Shown piece by piece: positions 19,862-30,949 of a DNA stretch of 64,000 nt; the stretch's first letter is position 1, and every line of letters begins with the position of its first letter. The stretch lies in assembly GCA_020796225.1 (NCBI GenBank), contig CM036764.1, forward strand, positions 56,688,998 to 56,752,997. Reading direction: 5' to 3'. This DNA is from Arion vulgaris. Lineage: Eukaryota; Mollusca; Gastropoda; Stylommatophora; Arionidae. Below the pieces are notes generated by a model that was not told the DNA's origin, searched no databases, and was given only the letters and a program-made list of their open reading frames with translations. The position numbers and the translations under genes are program-made.

Positions 19862-21093
19862 ACCAGTCTTTATTTCAAAAGCCTCTGTCAGTTTTCCTTC
19901 GTGCAGTACTCTAGCCGTTGTCTCTCCACATTTTCTTTATTAGGTTGGTTAGCTTCTGGGAGCATAGTGTCGAGAAGTTTCCAGAGTGTTTCCCTGTCTA
20001 GGCTATCAAATGCCTTTTCATAGTCCACAAAGTTGATATAGAGGAATGAGTTCCACTCGATGCCTGCCCACTATGATACAGCATCGATATTTGATCTGTG
20101 CAGGATCTGTTTTGCCTAAATCCTGCTTTTTCATCCCTTAGTACTGCATCTGTAGTTTCCTGAGTCTCTAGGATGATTCGACTTAGTATTTTGCCTGGTA
20201 CAGACAGGAGCATTATTCCTCTATAGTTCGAGCATTCTTGGAGGTCACCCTTTTTAGGTAGTTTGACTATATAGCCCTCTCTCCAGCCTTTGGTATTTCT
20301 TCCTCTCCCAAATTTTTCCCAACAAGCCATGTAGCATGTCTGTTGAGATGTCAGCATTTGCTTTTATGGCCTCAGCAGGTATACCATCTGGGCCTGTAGC
20401 TTTACCATTTCGTAGTTGAGAATGGCCTTCTTTATTTCTGCTTTGTTGGCTTGCTACAGTCGATTGCTAGATCTTTTGCAGTTGGATCTATGTCCGGTTG
20501 GCCTTGGGGAACTGGCCTGTTTAGAAGGTCCTTGAAGTGTTCTGCCCACCTCTGCATCTGTTCTTGAGCATTGCCGAGTAATCTTCCAGCCTTGTCCTTA
20601 ATCGGTTTATTTGTTTGTTGATATTTCCCTGTCAATTTCCTTGTATTATCGTATAAATCTTTCAGGTTACCCTTAGCTGCTGCCTCTTCTGCTTCTCTTG
20701 CCAGGTCCTCTATATACTTTCTTTTATCTGCTTTATATCTCTTCACCTCCTGTTGGCTTTTGTGTACTTTTCTTGTGCTGCGGCCTTTGCTGATCTTGTT
20801 CTGCTATTACAGAGGTTAGCCTTTCTGCCTCTTCTCTCTGTTATCTTATCTAACGTTGACTCTGATAGCCATTCCTTGTGGTGGTGTGTCTTTTTCCAAG
20901 GGTAGTTTCACATGTACTAGACCAGGCTTCTTTAACTTTATGCCAGTGGTCTTCAATACTTCCTTCATCAACTTCTAGGGCCTCAATTTGTTGGAAATCG
21001 TGACACTAAATACATCTTTTCCTTCTGCTCCTTCAGATGTCCCACATTGTATCTCACCCTGTTACATGCGTGTCGACATGAATCTCTTGAGTT

Positions 21094-21915
21094 TCATTCG
21101 CACTTTGCTATAACAAGGTGGTGGTCAGAGGCCACATCTGCTCCTCTATAGACTTTTACATCGTACAGTGACCTTCTGAACTTCCCTGTTATGCAGATGT
21201 GGTCGATTTGGTTTTCTGTCCTGTGGTCTGGTGATATCCATGTAGCTGTGTGGATTCTTTTGTGCTGAAAGAGGCTACCTCCTATAACCAACTGGTTTGC
21301 TGCACAAAGATCCACGAACATCTCTCCATTTTCATTTATTTCCCATAGTCCGTGTTTGCCCATGGTTTCCTCGAAGCCCCAGTTGTCTCTGCCTATCTTT
21401 GCATTAAAGTCTCCTAGCAAAATAATAAGATCCTTACTTTTAAATTTGCATAATACACCCTGTAACTTGTTGTAAAACTCTTCTTTTATTTGTTCTTTGC
21501 TGTCATTTGTTGGGCGTAGCATTGGACTATGTTCAGTTTAATTTTTGCATTGGAGGTTTTGAAAGTTGCCCGGATCATTCTTGGTCCTAACGGCTCCCAT
21601 TCAATTAATGCCTTTTGTGCTTGTTTGGCCAACATCAATGCTACTCTCTCCATGTGTGGTGCGTCTTCCTCCTCTCTTCCGGAGTACAGTATTGATTCCC
21701 GTCTATAAGTCTAGTGTGTCCTGCCTTTGTCCATCTGGTTCGCCCAGTCCCAGGATGGCCAGTCCATATGTCCTCATTTCCCGTGCCACCTGTGTCGTCT
21801 TCCCAGTTTCGAACATCGTGCGGCCATTCCAGGTGCCAATCCTGGAGATCTTCTGGGTTGAAAGAAGGTGAGTCGGCAGCCGGATTTTCTTTCGAATTTC
21901 ACCGGGTCGCTTCAT
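21094..21915 (-). pseudogene. APE-type endonuclease of LINE-H
   Basis: Two frames. The first starts the domain with ISRIGTWNGRTM and AILGLGEPDG, where the usual GLSETRW glutamate region is altered. The second has DLIILLGDFNAKIGRDNWGF, HGLWEINENGEMFVDLC, TATWISPDHRTENQIDHICI and GADVASDHHLVIAKCE. The LGDFNA and SDHHL catalytic boxes are intact. The stretch between 21523 and 21702 is out of frame. Confidence 0.88.
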
Positions 21916-22030
21916 GAGTCCCTCTATTTGGGGTCCCTCTTCTTCCTCGGGTGGCGAGCTTTGAATTTTCTTGGCTGTGGTTTCTGTAGCTATCTGGTGT
22001 TTTTACGGTGGGGAAGCCAGCCCCAAGACC

Positions 22031-22122
22031 ATCCTCCTTAGTCGCCTCTTACGACATGCATGGCAGGTGACAGTGCTTATATTCTTTACATCCCCAATTT
22101 GGGCCCCGGTAACCACTCAGCG
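22031..22122 (-). mobile_element. SINE-1, 5' part, antisense
   Basis: Antisense of the SINE-1 head: ccttagtcgcctcttacgac through ccggtaaccactcag. It ends at the family's usual 5' end. Confidence 0.88.
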
Positions 22123-22304
22123 ATTTTCATATATATTATATGTGAGATCTGTCAGAACGTCTTTTCCTACTTAGTTTTGTAATAACTATCATTTTGTTTT
22201 ATTCATTTCAGTTAACATTTGCATGTTAACATTTGCATGTATGCATTTGCATAAGAATGTTCTTTGTAATATTACTAACAGTGAGGAAGTTTCCAATGAT
22301 TTCA

Positions 22305-23460
22305 TAAAGATGGAGACTGCAGTAAAACTATGTAGAATGATGAAACATGTAATAACAAAGTACTGTAGTTTTACAAATTACAAAAACAATGACAATATAC
22401 AGCAATGTTTCGACCAAAAAGGCCTTTATCAAGCAAATGATACAATAAAAGTAACGAATGTTACAGAACACAATATATAGACTTTGACACCGATATTACA
22501 ACGGTAAAAAATGAATATTCACAAAATAGATGAGACTGCAGTAAAACTATTTGATTGGCAAAACACGTAATCACAAAGTACTGTAGTTTTACAAATTACA
22601 AAACAATGACAAAATACAGCAACGTTTCAACCAACAAGGCCTTTATCAACCAAACGAACAACAGGAGTGACAAATTTAAAAAACATATGGATGACTACAT
22701 ACAAACGTTTCTAATGAAAATCTGGGAATAAAAACGAATAACGAAATAAATGTAACACAAAAAAACACATAAAAACTAGAAATAGAACGGAAAAGAAACA
22801 ATGAAACATCTAGTAAATATATAACTTGAATACATGCAACATATACCCATATACATTACAAGGCATGGGAAGAGAAAGTACTAAGAAGCATAGGAATGTA
22901 ATACATTGAGCCCACGTGGTCGCAAGGTACCATACAAAGAAATCAACCGATTTTCCATAGCAAATCGACTGCGATCATCCGAGGAACATGATCGGATGGC
23001 TGTAACCTGGACATCGTGAGCTCCTAAATGGCCAGTATCATTGAAATGGGTGGCTACAGGGTCACAGAGCATTGGCGTATGTCGCGCAAGTATTGGACGA
23101 ATCGGTCACTGAGCCTCTTGCCTGTCCCGCCTATATAAGCCTTGTTACACCGCTTACAGATAATGGCATAGATAAGATTACGGACTCGCATGTGAAACCA
23201 TCGTCAATAAGAAACGTGGCTAAAGGAAAAGATACAGTACGCGTCTGTATCACATAAGCACACATGTTGCAACGCTGACAGCCACACTGGACAGTGCCAA
23301 AATGACTCTGGATATTGGACTTGAGGCGACTGTGTACCAACATATCCTTAAGACTTCTGTCCCGTCTGTAAGCCACCAAAGGATAGTTGGGGAAGACAAA
23401 ACGAGTCTCAGGATCTGACTTGAGGATAGACAGATGACGGAACAAAACATTTTTCACCAG
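22305..23460 (-). mobile_element. Penelope-like element, antisense, with two tail copies
   Basis: Minus frame 23457-23131 reads VLFRHLSILKSDPETRFVFP, then LVAYRRDRSLKDMLVHSRL and CGCQRCNMCAYVIQTRTVSF, the conserved linker before the GIY-YIG domain. GIY-YIG follows in another frame to LHSYAS at 22881. The 3' tail occurs twice in the same direction (22525-22860 and 22310-22480), each with a hammerhead-like motif and the pair gtaaaactat / tagttttac. A repeated tail is the pseudo-LTR arrangement of tandem Penelope insertions. Confidence 0.85.
22400..22439 (-). ncRNA. Hammerhead-like motif, Penelope tail copy
   Basis: On the minus strand it reads CTTGATAAAGGCC, loop, GGTCGAAACATTGCTG. This is the copy closest to a hammerhead core because GAAAC is intact and GGCC/GGTC can pair. 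The CUGAUGA box reads UUGAUAA. A related copy is at 22619-22655, reading GTTGATAAAGGCC and GGTTGAAACG. Confidence 0.35.
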
Positions 23461-23462
23461 TG

Positions 23463-23887
23463 AACTATTAGTTAGTTAGTTAGTCTTTCCTCTTGGACCT
23501 GTGGGCGGCGCATAGGGCAGAGGTCATAGCTCTCCATGTCTCGGGTTCGTGCTATCTGTTTTAGGTCTTTAATGTTTACTAGGCCCATCGTTGAGCCTTC
23601 TCTGGTGATGGTTCTACGCAGAGTCTCTCTTGGTCTTCCTCGTTTTCTTTTTCCCTCAGGTGTCCATATGAGGGATTGGTAAGGAGTCTTCTCTCATCCA
23701 TTCTAAGTGTGTGGCCGATGTAGTTCCAGTGGCGCTTTCTTATAAAATTTGATACATTTTCTTGCTTGGTCTCTTGTCTTATTTGTGTATTGGGTCTGAA
23801 ATCTGACCATTTGAGGTTCAGTATTCTTCTAAGACATTTATTCTCAAAGTTATCTAATTTTATTTCTAGAGCTTTTGTTGCTTTCCA
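23463..23887 (-). mobile_element. LINE-B 3' fragment, antisense
   Basis: Nearly identical to 47388-47810. The left end carries tagttagttagttag, a (CTAA)n tail on the element strand. It is truncated at cttttgttgctttcca. Confidence 0.88.
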
Positions 23888-25392
23888 TCAATTATTATTG
23901 AAGCATGACAAATTAATGAAGCGTGACAAATCGGCTTCAGGCATATCAGTAATGCCAATACAGTCATCAATGTATCTGTGATAGACAGACAGAAGGGGGT
24001 CATCATATGTAGTCCATACTAGGTGTTCAAGATAACCCATGAATAGACAAGCATAACTGAAGCTGATTTGTCACGCTTCATTAATTTCATTAATGTTTTC
24101 AACCCTTCTATTCGTTTACTTCTCACATCTCCACTACTTGTGTCAACTTTCTTGATATTACTATCATCATACGCCTATCCACTATCACTACATCAGTATA
24201 TTACAAGCCTACTGATGCACATAGTTTTTCCTTTGTATTTCTTCCCATCCCCAGGCTTGTCGTGACTCTTTGCCATTCTCGCAGCTCTTGCGCCTTCGCC
24301 TTTGTAGCGAGGACGATGATTTTCTTGAGAGAGCTCGCAAAATGCTTGATTTCTTTCGCAGGCGCCTATACCCGGAGAGGGTGCTTGTCTGCTATGCATC
24401 GACTTCAGAAAATCACTGCCAGCAGGCCCTTACCAGCCAGCATAGGATTACTAACTCTGAGAGAGTAAAATTTATCTTAACTTTCCACCCCATAGTTCCT
24501 GGTGAAAATGTTTATTCCGTCATCTGTCTATCCTAAGTCAGATCCTGAGACCCGTTCTGTCTTCCCCAACTATTCTTTGGTGGCTTACAGACGGGACAGA
24601 AGTCTTAAGGATATGTTGGTACACAGTCGCCTTAAGTGCAATATCCAGAGTCATTTTGACACTGTCCAGTGTGGCCGTCGACGTTGCAACACATGTGCTT
24701 ATGTGATACAGACGCGTACTGTATCTTTTCCTTTTGTCACATTTCTTATTGATGATGGTTTCACATGCTAGTCCCGTAATCTTATCTATGCCATTAACTG
24801 TAAGCGGTGTAACAAGGTTTATATCGGCGAGACAGGTAGGAGGCTCAGTTACCGATTCGCCCAACACTTGCGCGGCATATGTCAATGCTCTGTGACCCCG
24901 TAGCAACCCATTTCAATGATACTGGCCATTTAGGAGCTCACGATGTCCAGGTCACAGCCATCCGATCATGTTCCTCGGATAATCGCAGTCTATTTGCTAT
25001 GGAAAATCAGTTGATTTCTTTGTATGGTACCTTGCGACCATGTGGGCTCAATGTATTACATTCCTATGCTTCTTAGTACTTTCTCTTCTCATGCCTTGTA
25101 ATCTATATGGGTATATGTTGCATGTATTCAAGTTATATATTTATTAGATTTTTCATTGTTTCTCTTCTGTTCTATTTCTAGTTTTTATGTGTGTTTTTTT
25201 GTGTTACATTTATTTCGTTATTCGTTTTTATTCCCAGATTTTCATTAGAAACGTTTGTATTTGGTCGTCATTTGTTTTTTTAAATTTGTCACTCCTGTTG
25301 TTCATTTGCCTTGTTGGTCGAAAAGTTGCTGTATTTTGTCATTGTTTTTGTATTTTGTAAAACTACAGTGCTTTGTGATTACGTGTTTTGCT
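23888..25392 (+). mobile_element. Penelope-like element with inverted 5' segment
   Basis: The segment 24063-25392 is in sense orientation: ADLSRFINFINVFNPSIR (end of RT palm), the linker LVAYRRDRSLKDMLVHSRLK, then GIY-YIG (NLIYAINCKRCNKVYIGETG, ATHFNDTGHLGAHDVQVTAI) and LHSYAS, then the 3' tail. The segment 23888-24062 is the preceding RT stretch in reverse: FMGYLEHLVWTTYDDPL, YHRYIDDCIGITDMPEADLS with the YIDD catalytic box. Both parts share about 24 bases (ADLSRFIN). This is the structure expected from twin priming. Confidence 0.85.
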
Positions 25393-26480
25393 AAAAAATG
25401 AATGAAAATATGTGACTAAAAACGAAGAACAAAATAAATATAGAAAAACTAGAAGTGGAAAAAGAGAAACAATACAGAAATCAAGTGTCTGACTCATATA
25501 CATATAACATCTACACATATAAAATATAGAGTATGAGAAGAGAAAGTATTAAGAAGCATAGGAATGTAGAGCGTTGAGTCCATGAGGTAGCATAGTACCA
25601 TTTAAAGAAATATAGCGATTCTCCAGAGCAAATCAACTGCGATTATCCGAGAAACATGATCAGATAGCAGTGACCTGGACGTCGTGAGCACCTAAATGGT
25701 CAGTACCATTGAAGTGAGTGGCTACAAGGGTCACAGAGCATTGGCGTATATCGCGCAAGTGTTGGCCAAAACTTTCACTGAGCATTTTGCCTGTTTCGCC
25801 GATATATGCCTTTGAACACCGCTTGCAAGTGATAGCGTAGATTATATTTCGGGATTCGTATGTAAAACCATCTTCAATAACAAACGTGGCTAAAGGAAAA
25901 GATACAGTACAAGTCTGTATCACATAAGCACACATATTGCAGCGCCGACGGCCACACGGATAGTGCCAAAATGACTCTGGATATTCGACTTAAGACGACT
26001 GTGGACCAACATATCCTTAAAACTTCTGTCCCATCTGTAAGCCACCAAAGGATAGTTGGGGAAGACTGAACGGGTCTAAGGATTTGACTTAAGGATAGAC
26101 AGATGATGGAATAAAACATTTTTCACCAGTGAGCTATGGGGTGGAAAGTTAAGATAAGTTTTACTCTGTCAGAGTTAGCAGTCCTATGCTGGTTGGTAAG
26201 GGCCTGCTTGCGAGTGATTTTCTGAACTCAATGCTTAGCAGATACAAGCCCCTTCTCCGGGTATAGGCGCCTGAAATCAAGCATCTCGCGAGCTCTCTCA
26301 AGAAAATCATCGTCCTCCCTACAAAGGCGACTTAAAGGCGCAAGAGCTGTGAGAATGGCAAAGAATCACAACAAGCCTGGGGATGGGAAGAAGTATCAAA
26401 GAGAAAACTATGTACATCAGTAGGCTTGTAATATACTGATGTAGTGATAGTGGATAGGACTTGAAAATGATTTCATAACT
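25393..26480 (-). mobile_element. Penelope-like element, antisense copy
   Basis: Minus frames: 26600-26319 (YPLSLHQYITSLLMYIVFSL), 26119-25874 and 25935-25660 (CAYVIQTCTVSFPLATFVIE, IIYAITCKRCSKAYIGETGK, VATHFNGTDHLGAHDVQV). GIY-YIG is well kept apart from S for R/D changes. It is tail-to-tail with the sense copy on its left. Confidence 0.87.
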
Positions 26481-26536
26481 AGAATAAACTAGTTCTTTCT
26501 TTCTTCTTTCTTTTGTCCTTCTCTGCTTTTTTGCCG

Positions 26537-26850
26537 CTAGGCGAGCAGGTTTAACTGATGATCGGTTTCCGAGATATTGCAGAGCCCGCAGATATTCCAC
26601 GTTCCGATTTTAGTCGTTTGTCTGGCGTGTGTAGCTGTTTTAGTCACAGACTTTACTCGTGGTCGCGTCGGGTTTATTTGTGACCTAGTTGTTTCGCCAT
26701 GTGTGTTGTTGTTCCGATCTTTGATAGATTTCTTCAGTTTACTTAGTTCTTGCACAATATCTAGAGCAGATTCTTGTAAACAATTAAATCCCCTACCGGT
26801 TTGCTGGACCCGTCGTAGGTTCATCCTTAATGAACACATTAAATCACTGT
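26537..26850 (-). mobile_element. LINE 5' ORF start, antisense fragment
   Basis: A 100-residue minus frame with basic stretches and ending TTKIGTWNICGLCNISETDH, which is how APE endonuclease domains begin (KIGTWNVRGL). The frame ends where a Penelope copy joins. Related to the CFDP2-like LINE proteins by pattern only. Confidence 0.6.
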
Positions 26851-26945
26851 AAACACATCCACAGGAATTATCACTAAACTAGTTCAAACAATTTAAATAC
26901 GTCAAAGTATCAATCTGTATTTTGTTGCCTAAACAAAGAGAGTAC

Positions 26946-27001
26946 TTACTTGTGAAGCAGTTTGGGATTCTCTCAGACAAGTTTCCACCATCACAATAAT
27001 C
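26946..27001 (-). CDS. NEK kinase exon 4: hinge motif DYCDGGNL
   Basis: Encodes residues 84-101 plus two bases. DYCDGGNLSERI matches the NEK hinge and alpha-D start (usually EYCxGGDL). The acceptor GTGACAG fits. Two overlapping donors are possible: GTAAGT after position 26951 (phase 1) or GTACTC after 26946 (phase 2). I chose the second because only phase 2 joins the next exon in frame and gives FTSKLTLRFQKRIMQWFIQI, the expected length between the GG and WF motifs. The intron side of the acceptor carries a degenerate 30-base tandem copy of the junction (26993-27022 and 27023-27052, about 24 of 30 bases equal). Confidence 0.85.
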
Positions 27002-27059
27002 CTGTCACAATAGAATAATGAGACAATAATCCGGACACATTAGAACAATAAAACAAAAA

Positions 27060-27384
27060 TTATGAAAGTTGTGGGGTCAAATCTGAACCATGTTGTTCGG
27101 TTCAAAGGTGAATTTTTTAACAGAGCTCTCTTAAGATTGTTGCTGGAACTATGAACTTCATGCAATACTCTCAGCAGGTGCTAGGATACTCTCAGCAGGT
27201 GGGTATGATAATCTCAACAGGTGGTGGTATGTTCTTCCTGTAGAGAGTAACTTCTCCCTGTAGGGAAAATCCTGATGTAATGGAATTAATCCTCACGTGG
27301 ACTTTTTTAAAATTTAGTAAATGAAAATGCTAAAGAAGATAAGGGCAGTAAGTTATTATGAGTAACTGTAATACAGTTCTTCTT
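27060..27384. other. Intron 3 DNA with short direct repeats
   Basis: AT-rich, with three copies of a 17-bp block (gatactctcagcaggtg and variants) at 27166-27235. No gene is seen. Confidence 0.5.
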
Positions 27385-28130
27385 CTAACCAGCACTGCGA
27401 AATTTTCACTCTTGGGCAGTCAATGTGAAATTGTATAATCTGCATGTGTCCTGCAATTGTGCAAGACTAGTGTAAAGGGTATTATGAACAGATGGGTGTG
27501 GTGGGAGGAGTTCTTGTCTAGTTTTATGTGGTCCAGGACATTCAAGCAAGATATGCTGTACTGTCTCACATGAGTGACTGCACTTTCTACAGTGTGGTAG
27601 GTGTGTTGGGTTTATTCTGTGTAGGTGATAATTCATTTCAACATGTCCTGTTCTTAACTGGAAGATAGTGCTTTGATCTTTCGCTCTAGTAGATTGATAT
27701 TGTCCTTAGGGTTTGGTCTATTCATCTCTGCATACATGTCCTGACTAGTTGTCCCCATAGCCCATCGGTTCAGCCAATCTTCTCTGAAGATGTTTTTCAG
27801 AATCTGTTTCATACTTTGTATGCAGCTTTGTATATTTGTGGTTTTGATGATCCCTGTTTGGCCAGATGGTCTGCCTTGTCATTTCCTGGGATATTTGTGT
27901 GCCCAGGGATCCACTGTAGAATGACATTGATATCAAAGGAGGAAATTAGATTGTGGATGATTGATGCCAATGACTGAATCTCCTTTGACTGATTCTGCTG
28001 TTCTTCTAAAGCTTGTAGTGTGGACGTAATACAGTTACGTTGTTGCCCTTGTTGAGAACTAGAGCTGCTAAACTGGCAGCTATTTCACAGCCAATGACAA
28101 GTTCTATACTTCTAATCCTTTTTTGTTCCT
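27385..28130 (-). mobile_element. LINE-I fragment: RNase H and Cys/His tail, antisense
   Basis: On the minus strand 28000-27870 reads FDINVILQWIPGHTNIPGND followed by KADHLAK, the histidine loop and last aspartate of a LINE RNase H. The final frame 27636-27406 has HRINPTHLPHCRKCSHSC and HILLECPGPHKTRQELLP, a CxxC...H...C tail. The RNase H start (YTDGS-like) falls in the degraded part near 28100. It belongs to the I/Jockey group. The copy is truncated at both ends. Confidence 0.8.
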
Positions 28131-28149
28131 AATGCAACACATATATATT

Positions 28150-28385
28150 TTTCTTTAGTACCGGTACATGTTACATAGGGCCTGCAAGTAATTTCTCCAT
28201 ACCACACTGTCCTGGGAAATTTGTTCAATCTCTTCCATGGAATTGAAACCGATATTTCTTGTCTCTCTCAGCAGTTTGTTTCAGTGTTTCCCTAGGGTGT
28301 TCTCTTTCTTAAACCTACAAATTCAATGCTCGTTTTGATAATCTTTGATTATTTCTACATCTTCTCATTCTTATAACAGATGGAG
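28150..28385 (-). mobile_element. LINE-C 3' end, antisense fragment
   Basis: Shares catagggcctgcaagtaat, tctccatacc and ctcttccatgga with the better copy at 32372-33146. About 235 bases remain. Confidence 0.85.
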
Positions 28386-28565
28386 TTTGTTTACTGGTAT
28401 GGCATCATTTCTTATAGCTCTCAACATTTCTTGTAATGAGGTAACTGGCCTCACGCACAAGTTCTCCTCCCTTTTTCATCCAGGCTTGGAATCAACATTG
28501 TTAGTGTTATTAGGACCTAAGCCTGCAACTTATCCCTAAGACTGATATTAATTTCTCAATTCAGT
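28386..28565. other. Intron 3 DNA, nothing recognised
   Basis: Short stretch between a LINE-C end and the long-TIR element. No motif is seen. Confidence 0.4.
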
Positions 28566-28573
28566 GTTCTTAC

Positions 28574-29211
28574 GGTACTTTGATACAATTTCACCCGAAT
28601 ACTCAAGTATTCAACTTGACCTAGGTCACGTACAATTACTAGGTCAGGATAAGCCTAAGGATAGGTGACTGGGGTTCAAAGGTCACCCTTGTGTTTAATA
28701 ATTAGATTTGGGTTTCAATAAGAAGTGTTAAGTTGTATTTCGTTGTGTAGCCCTAAAAGGACTGTGAGAAGACTAGAGAATGGAACTGTGAGTGATTTAA
28801 GGTAGCTGTGGGGCCCAGAAGCTAACAGTTTCTGCATAATTGCTTCATGTGTTATCTTCTTCTTCTTTCTTCTTCTTTCTTTTGTCGTCACACTGCTACC
28901 GGGTTGTTGCCCAGTGTCGTGGTTTTCTGTTTTGTCTTGCGCTGTTCTGGTGGCTTGTGTGATTGTTATCTTTGCTCTTTCACAGGATTCTGCTACGCCA
29001 TCTAACCATCTTTTCCGTGGTCTTCCTCTTGCCTTCTTTCCCGATGTTCTGTTGTAGAAGACTCTGTATACTGTGGAGTTTGGATCAATGTTGACAAAGA
29101 CAATAAATCAATTTTTATGCGGGCAGAAGTAGTTACGTTGACCTAGTAACGATACACGACCTAGGTCAAGTCAAATACTCGAGTATTCGGGTGACATTGT
29201 ATCAAAGTACC
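28574..29211. mobile_element. Nonautonomous DNA transposon with about 80-bp TIRs
   Basis: The left end GGTACTTTGATACAAT and the reverse of the right end match over about 80 bases, including cacccgaatactc and gacctaggtc, with a few mismatches. The 8-bp gttcttac lies at 28566-28573 and 29212-29219 as a target duplication. The 480-base interior has no transposase and includes a pyrimidine-rich stretch and a LINE-like piece (29000-29070). The superfamily is not clear. An 8-bp duplication would suit hAT, P or Merlin. Confidence 0.85.
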
Positions 29212-29231
29212 GTTCTTACTGTAATATATTA

Positions 29232-29372
29232 ATAATAATATATTCCTCTCGTACTGTTATACGTTACATAGGGTCTGCAAGCAATTTTTCCACATCGCTC
29301 TATCTTGGGAAACTCAATCACCACCATGGGACTAAGACCGATATTTCTTGCCTAATGTAACATAGTACTGAA
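29232..29372 (-). mobile_element. LINE-C 3' end, antisense fragment
   Basis: Blocks cctctcgtac, gttacatagggtctgcaagc and gaccgatatttcttgcct match the LINE-C end. It is preceded by an aataataatat tail. Confidence 0.82.
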
Positions 29373-29775
29373 ATTATTCCTAAAACTTTTATATGTTTAT
29401 AGATTTGGGTTCAATTTAGATTTGTTTATAGATTTAAGTTCAGAAAATTACTCGCCAGCAGGCCCTTACCAACCAGCATAGGACTGCTAACTGTGACAGA
29501 GTAAAACTTACCTTAACTTTCCACCCCCATAGTTCACTGGTGAAAATGTTTTATTCCGTCATCTGTCTATCCTCAAGTCAGATCCTGAGACCCGTTCTGT
29601 CTTCCCCAACTATCCTTTGGTGGCTTACAGATGGGACAGAAGTCTAAAGGATATGTTGGTACACAGTCGCCTAAAGTGCAATATCCAGAGTCATTTTGGC
29701 ACTGTTCAGTGTGGCCGTTGCAACACGTGTGCTTATGTGATACAGATGCGAACTGTATCTTTTCCTTGTGCAATG

Positions 29776-29853
29776 TATACACGTTCTGGCAAAGATCAAA
29801 CATATCACAAAGAGTGATTCAAATTGGTAGTAAAGAAAGAACGCAAAGAAGGA
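29776..29853 (+). mobile_element. SINE-1, 3' third
   Basis: Starts gtatacacgttctggcaaag, ends with an aagaaggagaag tail. It is 5'-truncated inside a Penelope copy. Confidence 0.85.
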
Positions 29854-29910
29854 GAAGATTAGAAACGTTTGAATGTCTCCGTATGCAGTCGTCCATATGT
29901 TAGTGTTTTT

Positions 29911-30697
29911 TATCTTGGCAGCCTCCTATCCAGATAGGCAAACATAGATTCTGAGGTCAACAATAGGATATCCAAAGCCAGTGCTGCGTTCGAAAGGTTA
30001 CGTGTCACTGTGTGGGAACGGAAGGGGATAAGCATAGTCACAAAGCTGAAAGTTTACCAGGCCATATTAACCACACTGCTGTACGCAAGCGAGACATGGA
30101 CAGTGTATAGCAGACACGCAAGAAAATTAAACCATTTCCACACAAGCTGTCTACGCAGAATACTAAAAATTAACTGGCAGGACAAAATTCCAGACAGCGA
30201 AGTCCTCACAAGAGCAAAGATCCCAAGCGTCAACACCCTGCTGCAGAAGGCCCAATTGAGATGGGTTGGACACGTTGCTCGAATGCCTGATAAACGCATC
30301 CCAAAACAATTGATGTATGGCGAGCTAAAGGGGGCAGACGTTTAGCTGGTGGACAGAAAACGCTTTAAAGACACTCTTAAAGTGTCTCTGAAATGCTTCA
30401 ATATAGACAATACGTGCTGGGAATTCTCGCAAGATCGCCAAATGTGGCGCTGTAACAACAAAGAGGAACCCGAATAGCTGAGAACCATCGTATTGTTGAG
30501 TCACAGAGAAAACGAGCAGCGCGAAAAGACAGAGCACACAACACGCACATGTCTAACCTTGATCATGTATGCCCCACCTGTGGTCGGGATTCTGTTCTAG
30601 GATTGGACTCTACAGTCACCTCCGCACACACCAGAGAGGTGCAACGGCACACGTCTGAGATTGTTGTCATCATCGCATGGATGGACGGCTATTATTA
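29911..30697 (+). mobile_element. LINE-E 3' end, sense, with 11-bp target duplication
   Basis: Flanked by ttagtgttttt at 29900-29910 and 30698-30708. The frame 30010-30345 reads TLLYASETWTVYSRHARKLN, LRRILKINWQDKIPDSEVLT and AQLRWVGHVARMPDKRIPKQ. The end includes the finger CPTCGRDSVLGLDSTVT, with the last stop in cggctattattatt. It is a plain 5'-truncated LINE insertion in a Penelope tail. Confidence 0.92.
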
Positions 30698-30949
30698 TTA
30701 GTGTTTTTAAAATTCGTACTCCTGTTGTTCCTGATAAAGGCCTTGTTGGTCAAAACGTTGCTGTATATTGTCATTGTTTTTGTAAAACTACAGTACTTTG
30801 TTATTACGTGTTTTGCAATTCTACATAGTTTTACTGCAGTCTCATCTATATTGTGATAGATTTGCGTTGTTAGTCCTAACCCACTTTCCAATGACTGGAG
30901 GGAACATTCTATACTTAGCTCAGTGTAAATCTTGGGGGAGGGGCTTATG

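Larger units (their letters stand above)
18975..21990 (-). mobile_element. LINE-H, nearly full-length antisense copy
   Basis: In minus order: EN start 21915 (RIGTWNGRTMFETGKTTQVA), EN core 21522-21094, linker 20746-20432, RT fingers 20357-19998, RT palm and thumb 19861-19073, C-terminus 19196-18981 ending LCLPRSEG. About 3 kb, which is close to the length of compact RTE-like LINEs. Frameshifts or stops lie near 21530-21700, 20750-21090, 20400 and 19900-19990. Confidence 0.9.
29441..30845 (+). mobile_element. Penelope-like element interrupted by SINE and LINE
   Basis: The sense frame from 29560 reads SDPETRSVFPNYPLVAYRWD and RSLKDMLVHSRLKCNIQSHF up to about 29765. A SINE-1 3' half (29776-29853) follows, then the Penelope tail, split by a LINE-E insertion (29911-30697), then the rest of the tail with the hammerhead-like motif at 30730. 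The GIY-YIG part was lost at the SINE junction. Confidence 0.85.
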
